A DNA stretch of 5,831 nt from Fluviicola sp. (GTDB lineage Bacteria; Bacteroidota; Bacteroidia; Flavobacteriales_D; Crocinitomicaceae), in NCBI RefSeq assembly GCF_030151805.1, contig NZ_JASLCN010000469.1, forward strand, positions 1-5,831, read 5' to 3'. The translations under genes and the position numbers were made by a program. The notes below the pieces were generated by a model. That model saw only the letters and a program-made list of their open reading frames with translations, ran no database searches and was not told where the DNA came from. Below are positions 1-5,831 of the stretch, piece by piece; within the stretch, counting starts at the first letter, position 1, and the number at the start of each line of letters is the position of its first letter.

Positions 1-1262
1 AAGTCAATTCCGTTTTCCGCCATCACAGCAGCTCCGGCTCGTGACGCTTCCAGCAGGAATGCATTTCCGTAATCAAAGAAATAAGTCCCTTTTGCCGTAT
101 GTGCATTGATCGCATCAGCGTGCTTCACCAATGTTTCCTGTACTTTCTTTTTGAACAATTCAGGATCTTCTGCCATCAAACGATTGGATTCTTCAAAAGA
201 AATTCCAACCGGATAATATCCTCCCGCCCATGGGTTGTGAAGAGATGTTTGATCCGATCCCAAATCAATGTGTAAATTTTCCCGATCGAATTTCTCCCAA
301 ACTTCCACCACATTTCCAAGGTATGCAATCGAAATCACTTCTTCTTTTTCCTGCGCCGTTCTGACTCTTTGAACCAAAGCATCCAAATCTTCTATTACTT
401 CGTGAATCCAGCCTTGTTCGTGGCGAATACGCGTAATTTTCGGATTTACTTCCGCACAAACAGTAATACAACCTGCAATGGTTCCTGCTTTCGGCTGAGC
501 ACCACTCATTCCTCCAAGACCGGAAGTAACAAAAAGAGAGCCTTTCGGACTTTTTTTGATTTTCCGGAATCCGTTCAAAACCGTGATCGTTGTTCCGTGA
601 ACAATTCCCTGCGGCCCGATATACATATAAGAACCCGCTGTCATTTGTCCGTACTGCGTAACTCCCAGGGCATTGAATTTCTCCCAATCATCCGGTTTCG
701 AATAATTCGGGATCATCATCCCGTTTGTTACCACAACACGCGGAGCTTCTTTATGCGATGGAAACAATCCAAGCGGATGTCCTGAATACATGACCAATGT
801 CTGATCATCTTCCATTTCGGACAAATATTTCATCGTCAAACGATACTGAATCCAGTTTTGAAAAACCGCACCGTTTCCTCCGTAAGTAATCAACTCATGC
901 GGATGCTGCGCAACTGCGTAATCCAGGTTATTCTGAATCATCAGCATAATGGCTTTTGCCTGCAATGATTTCCCCGGGTACTCATCAATCGGTCTGGCAT
1001 ATATTTTATAATCCGGTCTGAAACGATACATATAGATCCTACCATATTTTTCCAGCTCTTCGGAAAATTCTCCAATCAATTCAGCATGCTGACTTTTCGG
1101 AAAATATCTGAGTGCATTTTTCAAAGCCAGCATTTTTTCATCCTCAGAAAGAATCTCTTTGCGTTTTGGCGCATGATTGATCTCTGATTCGTATGCTTTC
1201 TTTGAAGGTAAAACTACAGGGATTCCTGTTCTAATATCGTTTTGAAAATCGTTCAAATTCAT
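1..1262 (-). CDS. hutU: Urocanate hydratase (urocanase), N-terminal 420 residues, cut by the window edge
   Basis: Urocanase catalyses the second step of histidine degradation, hydrating urocanate to 4-imidazolone-5-propionate with a tightly bound NAD+; it is cytoplasmic. The frame is open from ATG at 1262 to the left edge without a stop. Recognisable blocks are YGGNGAVFQNW (residues 127-137), MYSGHPLGLFP (158-168), VTNGMMIPNYS (178-188), YGQMTAGSYMYIGPQGIVHG (204-223), the Gly-rich NAD-binding stretch TSGLGGMSGAQPKAG (246-260), DLGSDQTSLHNP (333-344) and FFDYGNAFLLEA (395-406). These match the long (about 670-residue) form known from animals and many Bacteroidota, not the about 557-residue Pseudomonas form, which has YGGIGRAARNW at the first block. 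About 250 C-terminal residues, including the FQGLPARICW signature with the active-site Cys, fall outside the window. The start fits the family and lies just after the preceding operon's terminator, so the gene appears to have its own promoter. No Shine-Dalgarno is visible, as is normal in this phylum. Confidence 0.96.
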   Translation of the reverse strand, partial: MNLNDFQNDIRTGIPVVLPSKKAYESEINHAPKRKEILSEDEKMLALKNALRYFPKSQHAELIGEFSEELEKYGRIYMYRFRPDYKIYARPIDEYPGKSLQAKAIMLMIQNNLDYAVAQHPHELITYGGNGAVFQNWIQYRLTMKYLSEMEDDQTLVMYSGHPLGLFPSHKEAPRVVVTNGMMIPNYSKPDDWEKFNALGVTQYGQMTAGSYMYIGPQGIVHGTTITVLNGFRKIKKSPKGSLFVTSGLGGMSGAQPKAGTIAGCITVCAEVNPKITRIRHEQGWIHEVIEDLDALVQRVRTAQEKEEVISIAYLGNVVEVWEKFDRENLHIDLGSDQTSLHNPWAGGYYPVGISFEESNRLMAEDPELFKKKVQETLVKHADAINAHTAKGTYFFDYGNAFLLEASRAGAAVMAENGID

Positions 1263-1281
1263 AAAATATCCGCTTATCCTG

Positions 1282-1317
1282 CGAAATTACGAATTTTCCG
1301 GTCAGTTCGATCTCAAA
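1282..1317 (-). promoter_or_regulatory. Weak candidate Bacteroidota promoter for hutU
   Basis: Reading the minus strand, TTTG (1317-1314) is followed after 24 nt by TAATTTCG (1289-1282), which differs from the Bacteroidota -7 consensus TAnnTTTG at one position. The spacer is longer than the usual roughly 17-23 nt. The site lies between the upstream terminator and the hutU ATG, where a promoter is expected, and would give a very short leader. The motif is weak enough to be chance in AT-rich DNA. Confidence 0.25.
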
Positions 1318-1330
1318 CCGACAAAGTGAC

Positions 1331-1373
1331 TAAAAACAATAAGGGGCCACTTGAAATTCAAACAGCCCCTTAT
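1331..1373 (-). terminator. Rho-independent terminator after the surface-protein operon
   Basis: On the minus strand ATAAGGGGC (1373-1365) pairs perfectly with GCCCCTTAT (1347-1339), a 9-bp stem. The 17-nt loop contains a smaller inverted repeat (TTGAA/TTCAA) that can extend the hairpin. A T-rich run, TTGTTTTTA, follows at 1339-1331. It begins 17 nt past the stop codon of the 869-residue protein. The plus-strand reading has no T tract, so it acts only on minus-strand transcripts and separates this operon from hutU. Confidence 0.85.
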
Positions 1374-1389
1374 CATTCGGATCAATTAT

Positions 1390-3999
1390 CTATTTGATAA
1401 TATTAATCGTTCCATTCCAGACATATTTTTTGTCGGAAATCAACTCACGGGCTCTCAGAACCCAGGTATAAGCTCCCTGAGGGACCGGATTTCCATTATA
1501 TGTTCCATCCCACGAAGCATTTGAATCGTGTGATTCCCAAATAATTTCACCCCATCGGTTATAAACCTGAAGATCAAAATCAAATTCATCAATTCCTTCA
1601 ATATACACTCTCCAGCTTTGATTGAATTCATCTCCGTCAGGTGTAAATGTATTTGGCGCATACAGAATCACTTCCGGAAGAATTACAACTTGTTTGGTTA
1701 CCGTATCGGCACATCCCAGGTAAGAAGTTGCTATCAATGTCACAAAATAAGTTCCTGTTTGTCCGTCAGGATAAAGAACCATCTGATCATCGTTTGTTGA
1801 ACTGCCCGGTGAAGCTCCGGGGAAACTCCATTGATAGCTATCTGCATAAAGTGCATACTCTGTGAAAAGCACTTCGGTATTAAACATTGTGATCGGATCC
1901 GGACTCCATTTGAAATCCGCAATCGGAGTCTGCATAACGGTTAAATAATTTGACCAGGTAACCGAATCAATACATCCTTCAGGAGAAGTTACAATTAATT
2001 GCACATCGTATGTTCCGTTCATCATTGCAGATGATGTTACCGAATCTACATCAATAAACTCATCGCCATTACTGATTTTCCAAATCGTGTTTTGCGACAT
2101 TGTCGGATCCGTCATGTTTACAAGGTCAAAAACAGCTGGTTCACACTTCGTAGCCTGATCGACACCAATCAAAGGTACCGGAACAGGGAATGCATTGATC
2201 ACTCCCGTTAATGTAATCGGAGTTGTTTCACACACATCTTTAATAGTAACTGTATATGTTGAAGTTTGCTGCGGATTATCTCGTAATGTACTTACCGTTC
2301 CCACATCTGTTTGTCCGGTAGACCATGTCATGGTGTATGGCGCTCCGATTCCTCCTGACGCTACAACCATGATGGAATCCATGTATCCCGGACAAGTAAA
2401 TGCTTCAGGTGACATGATTCCGGATAAAACCGGGTTCATCATCACGTAAATGGAATCTCTGTTTGACCAGCATCCAAGGTTGCTTTCAGCTTGTACCGGA
2501 TACCAGGTATTTACCAACGGGTTTACCTGAGTACTCGCTACCAATGCCGGGCTGTGATCCCAATGATAAGAATACGTTGCACCACCCGTTGCAGAAGCCC
2601 AGATTGTTGCCGTTCCGTTTTGACAAATAGTTGTATCATTGGAAACCGTCATCACAATCTGTGGCGGATTTGTCAATGTTACGGTCGTACATTTCTGACA
2701 ACCCAAAGCATTTTTTGAACAAACGGTATATGTTCCTGCAGCAAAACCTCCTTGTATATTCGACGTCTGCCAGGTAGTTCCGTTATTAAAACTGTATTGA
2801 TTCGCTCCGGCACTTGTAATGGTGATTGAACCATCACTTGCTCCGTAACAAACCGGGTTCGTTGGAGCAGCTGTCAGTTGAAGCTGTGAAACCGTCACAA
2901 CAACCGTATCTCTGATGATTCCGCAAACAGTGCTCGTTTCACGCAATATAAACTTGTAAATTCCCGGTTGGTTTACCGTAACTGTTGGTGTCAAAGAACT
3001 AAAGTTCGGTGAAAAGCTTGCTGTTGCAGGCGGAGTGAGCCCGGGAGGAACAATGGTCTGCCAGCTTGCTGTATTTCCGGCACTTCCGATCGAACCGGAT
3101 AATGAAATCGGCTGTCCCAAACAAACAGTCTGATCCGGGCCGGCATTTGGTGCCGGAGGATTCACAACCGTAATGGTAAATGTTGCTGTATCTTGTAATG
3201 GCGGTGAAACCTGAGTAACAACGACCGAATAAGTCGTCGTAACTGTTGGTGTGACAGTCACATTAGATCCTCCTGTCGGATTTGAAACTCCTGTTGTTAC
3301 CAACCAGTTAAAGGTTGGATTGACATAACCAGGAGTAGCGATTGTTACGTTTGCGGAATTTCCTAAACAGATGGTCTGATCTGCAGCCGATACTCCACAA
3401 ACTACTGCAGCAGAACCGAAAAAGTTCAGATTCACGTTTTGATTCGTAAAGCTATAATTTGACAGACATAGAATAAATGATTGCCCTGCCGTAACATTCA
3501 ATGGTGGCTGGTAACTCGTATTAGATGCATTTGGCGGATAATTTCCAGGTGCAGACATTCCGGTATTTCCATTACACGAACCATTCCAGTTACAAGAAAC
3601 CGGAGATAAGGTATTTCCATTAATTCCTGCACAACCGTTGTTATTCACATTTGGCCACATAATCCAGTCAAAACATCCTGTTCCTGATGGATTACCAGCT
3701 GCGTTTAATCCGATTAAAGACCATTCCAGGGTTCCGTTTGAAACGATATTGATCGTAATAAAGGTCGAAACGGTTTCTCCGGATAGCAAACATCCGCTGT
3801 TTACACCTTGAGGATTCGTGCTTGGATTTGAAATTGTTCCTGTCCCGAAATCCACGGTGTTATAAGACGGTTGCTGGCCTACAATCGGGAACTGAGGTGT
3901 TGAACAACCCGACACCGCTAAATTACAGTTCACCGGCAGCTGCTGTGCCCAAACTCCCAATGAACAAAACAGCAATAAAGTATATAAAAGTGCTTTCAT
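1390..3999 (-). CDS. Large secreted multidomain surface protein with type B T9SS sorting domain (gliding-motility-associated C-terminal domain)
   Basis: This 869-residue protein is probably exported by the Sec system and then moved to the surface or medium by T9SS. Start: ATG at 3999 gives a clean signal peptide, MKALLYTLLLFCSLGVWA|Q. The same frame stays open to an ATG at 4113, but that would bury the signal peptide and overlap the upstream gene by 110 nt. Modules: Cys-rich N-terminal domain (about 20-201); two Ig-like modules starting near DQTICLG (207) and DQTVCLG (289); a SprB-type repeat (about 373-448, with CYGASDGSITIT); an Ig-like module from DTTICQNG (about 455); a further beta-sandwich (523-602); two PKD-like modules (603-689 and 690-774, the latter with YQWSFPG); and the CHU_C/TIGR04131-type domain (778-869) with NTFTPDGDEFNQSW, YNRWGEIIWES and WDGTYNGNPVPQGAYTW. 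No catalytic domain is seen, so an adhesin or matrix role is inferred. Type B cargo commonly needs a PorP/SprF-like partner, and none is present here. The gene starts 4 nt after its upstream neighbour. Confidence 0.93.
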   Translation of the reverse strand: MKALLYTLLLFCSLGVWAQQLPVNCNLAVSGCSTPQFPIVGQQPSYNTVDFGTGTISNPSTNPQGVNSGCLLSGETVSTFITINIVSNGTLEWSLIGLNAAGNPSGTGCFDWIMWPNVNNNGCAGINGNTLSPVSCNWNGSCNGNTGMSAPGNYPPNASNTSYQPPLNVTAGQSFILCLSNYSFTNQNVNLNFFGSAAVVCGVSAADQTICLGNSANVTIATPGYVNPTFNWLVTTGVSNPTGGSNVTVTPTVTTTYSVVVTQVSPPLQDTATFTITVVNPPAPNAGPDQTVCLGQPISLSGSIGSAGNTASWQTIVPPGLTPPATASFSPNFSSLTPTVTVNQPGIYKFILRETSTVCGIIRDTVVVTVSQLQLTAAPTNPVCYGASDGSITITSAGANQYSFNNGTTWQTSNIQGGFAAGTYTVCSKNALGCQKCTTVTLTNPPQIVMTVSNDTTICQNGTATIWASATGGATYSYHWDHSPALVASTQVNPLVNTWYPVQAESNLGCWSNRDSIYVMMNPVLSGIMSPEAFTCPGYMDSIMVVASGGIGAPYTMTWSTGQTDVGTVSTLRDNPQQTSTYTVTIKDVCETTPITLTGVINAFPVPVPLIGVDQATKCEPAVFDLVNMTDPTMSQNTIWKISNGDEFIDVDSVTSSAMMNGTYDVQLIVTSPEGCIDSVTWSNYLTVMQTPIADFKWSPDPITMFNTEVLFTEYALYADSYQWSFPGASPGSSTNDDQMVLYPDGQTGTYFVTLIATSYLGCADTVTKQVVILPEVILYAPNTFTPDGDEFNQSWRVYIEGIDEFDFDLQVYNRWGEIIWESHDSNASWDGTYNGNPVPQGAYTWVLRARELISDKKYVWNGTINIIK

Positions 4000-4003
4000 C
4001 GGA

Positions 4004-4366
4004 TTAGTTTTCTGAACAGTTAGTAAATGGGTATGGGTTAATCGGATCAACTCCCTGTAAACCGATTTGAAGGCAACTATACGAAGAAGAATAAGTTCCC
4101 ATCCAGGAAGCAAATTCAGTAACCGTAAACGAAGTGATATCTTTTGTGATCAGAAACAAACGGTGAGTTGGAATATCAACACGGGCTACCTGAACATAAG
4201 GTATTGCACGTAGTTGGTTTTCCAATGTTGTCAAATCTGTTTGATTGTTCACATTCACCATACATTGCGCAAAGAAAGTCGGCGCACTTGTCTGGTTTCC
4301 ATTGATTTGGGCACTACCCCAAAATGAACTCAATACAAAAGCACAACTCAATAGTAAAATCTTCAT
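4004..4366 (-). CDS. Small secreted protein of unknown function, HMA-like (ferredoxin-like) pattern without CxxC
   Basis: I do not recognise a named family for this 120-residue protein. The start at 4366 gives a signal peptide, MKILLLSCAFVLSSFWGSA|Q, with cleavage likely after Ala19, so the mature part is about 101 residues. The core reads as beta (33-39, AQCMVNV), helix (43-53, TDLTTLENQLR), beta (56-63, PYVQVARV), beta (68-75, HRLFLITK), helix (80-90) and a last strand (98-103). This is the beta-alpha-beta-beta-alpha-beta order of heavy-metal-associated (HMA) domains, and the Val-x-x-Ala-x-Val-Asp segment sits where HMA proteins carry a similar 'V..v.vd' stretch. The CxxC metal loop is absent. 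Mature cysteines are 35, 98 and 117, with Cys117 in a C-terminal tail PYPFTNCSEN, so a disulfide is possible. It ends 4 nt before the surface-protein start, which implies co-transcription and probably translational coupling. Whether it is a chaperone, a partner or independent cannot be told from sequence alone. Confidence 0.85.
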   Translation of the reverse strand: MKILLLSCAFVLSSFWGSAQINGNQTSAPTFFAQCMVNVNNQTDLTTLENQLRAIPYVQVARVDIPTHRLFLITKDITSFTVTEFASWMGTYSSSYSCLQIGLQGVDPINPYPFTNCSEN

Positions 4367-4433
4367 AATTCATAGCTTTGGTTTGTAAACGGTTTAGAAA
4401 CAATAAGGTTGCTTACCGATAACAAAAACAAAC

Positions 4434-4468
4434 CAAATATAAACATTTTGTTAAATTTATATTTCTCA
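4434..4468 (-). promoter_or_regulatory. Candidate Bacteroidota promoter for the small-protein/surface-protein operon
   Basis: On the minus strand TATATTTG (4441-4434) matches the Bacteroidota -7 consensus TAnnTTTG perfectly. A TTG (4468-4466) lies 24 nt further upstream as a possible -33 element, slightly beyond the usual spacer. Transcription would begin near 4430 and leave a leader of about 60 nt before the ATG at 4366. The site sits after the enolase terminator and before the next gene, which supports it. The local AT richness lowers confidence in the -33 element. Confidence 0.5.
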
Positions 4469-4584
4469 ATGAATCAGTGACAAAAATGCTTGTTTCCTCC
4501 GTTTTCAGTGTAGTCTGTAACGACCTGAAATTGATTTCCTTTACGCACAAGCTATTCAAAAAACATCAACCAGAAGAACAATCC
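4469..4584. other. Intergenic stretch with no recognised element
   Basis: This stretch between the candidate promoter and the enolase terminator holds no convincing open frame, hairpin, repeat or RNA gene on either strand. It may contain upstream regulatory sites that cannot be recognised from one sequence. Confidence 0.5.
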
Positions 4585-4617
4585 AAAACAAAAAAGGGAC
4601 GCAATGTATTGCGTCCC
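4585..4617 (-). terminator. Strong Rho-independent terminator after enolase
   Basis: On the minus strand GGGACGCAAT-type arms (4617-4608 with 4605-4596) form a GC-rich hairpin of about 9 bp with a tight 4-nt loop. It is followed directly by a T tract, TTTTTTGTTTT (4595-4585). It lies 26 nt past the enolase stop codon and isolates eno from the downstream operon. Confidence 0.92.
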
Positions 4618-4642
4618 CTTCCTTCAATATGAAAATTCCTGA

Positions 4643-5831
4643 TTATAAAAACCGGAATGATTTCCCCGGATAATAAGCTGTTTCGCCTAATTCCTCTTCA
4701 ATTCTGATTAATTGATTGTATTTCGCCATTCTGTCGCTTCTTGAAGCAGATCCTGTTTTAATCTGACCACAATTCAAAGCAACTGCCAAATCTGCAATCG
4801 TGTTATCTTCTGTTTCACCGCTTCGGTGTGACATTACCGAAGTATAGCTGTTTCTCGTTGCCATTTGAACGGCTTCGATTGTTTCGCTCAATGACCCGAT
4901 TTGGTTTACCTTTACCAAAATGGAGTTTGCAATTCCTTGCTCAATTCCCTGTGCAAGACGTTTTGTGTTTGTTACGAACAAATCATCTCCTACCAACTGA
5001 ACCTTGTTTCCAAGTTTCTCCGTTGCTTCTTTCCATCCTGCCCAATCGTCTTCAGCCAAACCATCTTCGATTGAAACGATCGGATATTTCTTGCACCAAT
5101 CTGCCCAGAAATCTACCATTTCCGAAGAAGTGCGCGATTCTCCCGTTGATTCGAACAAATACAAACCTTTTTCTGCATTGTAGAACTCAGAAGATGCTGC
5201 ATCCAACGCAATGTATACATCGTGCCCCGGTTTGAATCCTGCTTTTTCGACTGCTTGTAAAACAACCTGGATTGCTTCTTCATTTGAGCCCAAATTCGGT
5301 GCAAAACCTCCTTCATCTCCAACATTCGTAGACAACCCTTTGTCTTTCAAAACGGATTTCAGGTGATGGAAAATTTCTGTTCCCCAACGCAATCCTTCAG
5401 AGAAGGAAGATGCTCCGAACGGCATAACCATGAATTCCTGAATATCAATCAGGTTATCAGCATGTGAACCTCCGTTCAAAATATTCATCATCGGAACAGG
5501 CATTGTTGTTGCTCCTACTCCCCCAACGTATTTAAACAGGCTCAAACCTGCTTCCTGTGCTGCTGCTTTTGCCACTGCCAACGATGTTCCAAGAATTGCG
5601 TTTGCTCCAAGCTTTGATTTGTTCGGAGTTCCGTCCAAATCCAACAATACGCGGTCAATCAGCTTTTGATCAAAAATGTCCATTCCCATCAACTCTTCAG
5701 CAATGATCGTATTGACATTTTCTACCGCTTTCAAAACTCCTTTACCTAAGTAAATTGATTTATCACCATCACGTAATTCAACTGCTTCGTGAATCCCGGT
5801 TGAAGCTCCCGAAGGAACCGCAGCTCTTCCA
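4643..5831 (-). CDS. eno: Enolase (phosphopyruvate hydratase), missing its N-terminus at the window edge
   Basis: Enolase interconverts 2-phosphoglycerate and phosphoenolpyruvate in glycolysis and gluconeogenesis; it is a cytoplasmic Mg2+ enzyme. The visible 395 residues begin inside the family's early GRAAVPSGASTG motif, so about 30-35 residues lie beyond the right edge (family length about 420-435). The frame runs through to 5831; an apparent start at 5734 is an internal TTG in GKGVLKAVENVN and is not the real start. Numbered from the first visible residue, key sites are all present: the Ser/Thr loop SGAST (7-11), the His of GGSHADN (123), the catalytic Glu of GDEGG (173), metal ligands Asp of ALDAAS (210), Glu of SIEDGL (255) and Asp of VGDDLF (282), the catalytic Lys of LVKVNQIGS (307), SHRSGETED (334-342) and the Lys of GQIKTGS (358). 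The protein appears intact and active. It ends with a strong terminator and seems unlinked to the genes downstream. Confidence 0.98.
   Translation of the reverse strand, partial: GRAAVPSGASTGIHEAVELRDGDKSIYLGKGVLKAVENVNTIIAEELMGMDIFDQKLIDRVLLDLDGTPNKSKLGANAILGTSLAVAKAAAQEAGLSLFKYVGGVGATTMPVPMMNILNGGSHADNLIDIQEFMVMPFGASSFSEGLRWGTEIFHHLKSVLKDKGLSTNVGDEGGFAPNLGSNEEAIQVVLQAVEKAGFKPGHDVYIALDAASSEFYNAEKGLYLFESTGESRTSSEMVDFWADWCKKYPIVSIEDGLAEDDWAGWKEATEKLGNKVQLVGDDLFVTNTKRLAQGIEQGIANSILVKVNQIGSLSETIEAVQMATRNSYTSVMSHRSGETEDNTIADLAVALNCGQIKTGSASRSDRMAKYNQLIRIEEELGETAYYPGKSFRFL

Noticed and set aside
265..687. Minus-strand open frame of 140 codons
   Set aside because: It is an alternative frame of the hutU coding strand, which is strongly supported by family motifs throughout this stretch.
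369..785. Plus-strand open frame of 138 codons
   Set aside because: It lies wholly antisense to hutU, has no recognisable domain, and its composition looks like a shadow of the coding strand.
1339..1373. Hairpin as a bidirectional terminator or attenuator of hutU
   Set aside because: Only the minus-strand reading has a T tract, and it lies upstream of the proposed hutU promoter, so it fits termination of the preceding operon.
1390..4113. Domain repeats in the surface-protein gene read as a CRISPR array or DNA tandem repeat
   Set aside because: The repeats are diverged protein modules of about 80 codons without constant short repeats and spacers.
4828..5235. Plus-strand open frame of 135 codons
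   Set aside because: It is antisense to the conserved catalytic core of enolase and shows no protein-like features.
4643..5734. Enolase as a complete 363-residue gene starting at 5734
   Set aside because: The frame continues upstream with the conserved GRAAVPSGASTG and ELRDGDKS blocks to the window edge, so the start is internal and the gene is cut by the window.

Overview
The window looks like chromosome of a Bacteroidota member, probably Flavobacteriales. The evidence is a secreted protein ending in a type B type-IX-secretion (T9SS) sorting domain, signal peptides that end in Ala-Gln, starts without Shine-Dalgarno sequences, and a TAnnTTTG-type promoter. A placement near Fluviicola/Crocinitomicaceae is only an impression from protein style. 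All four genes lie on the minus strand, so transcription runs from the right edge to the left edge.

Layout in transcription order: (1) 5831-4643, enolase (eno), missing roughly the first 30-35 residues at the right edge, followed by a strong intrinsic terminator at 4585-4617. (2) 4642-4367, an intergenic stretch with a plausible Bacteroidota promoter at 4434-4468. (3) 4366-4004, a small secreted protein of 120 residues with no recognised family and a predicted ferredoxin-like (HMA-like) pattern that lacks a metal-binding CxxC. (4) 3999-1390, after only 4 nt, an 869-residue multidomain surface protein: signal peptide, Cys-rich N-terminal domain, Ig-like modules, one SprB-type repeat, PKD-like modules and a C-terminal CHU_C sorting domain. 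A terminator at 1331-1373 closes this transcription unit. (5) 1262-1, the first 420 residues of urocanate hydratase (hutU) of the long, animal-like type; its C-terminal third lies outside the window.

The two flanking genes are housekeeping or catabolic enzymes (glycolysis; histidine degradation) and appear unrelated to the central pair. The central pair has its own promoter and terminator and both products are exported, so it is best read as a two-gene operon encoding a small periplasmic or secreted protein and a T9SS-exported surface protein. This pair is the least described part of the window. No RNA genes, CRISPR arrays, insertion sequences or phage genes were seen.
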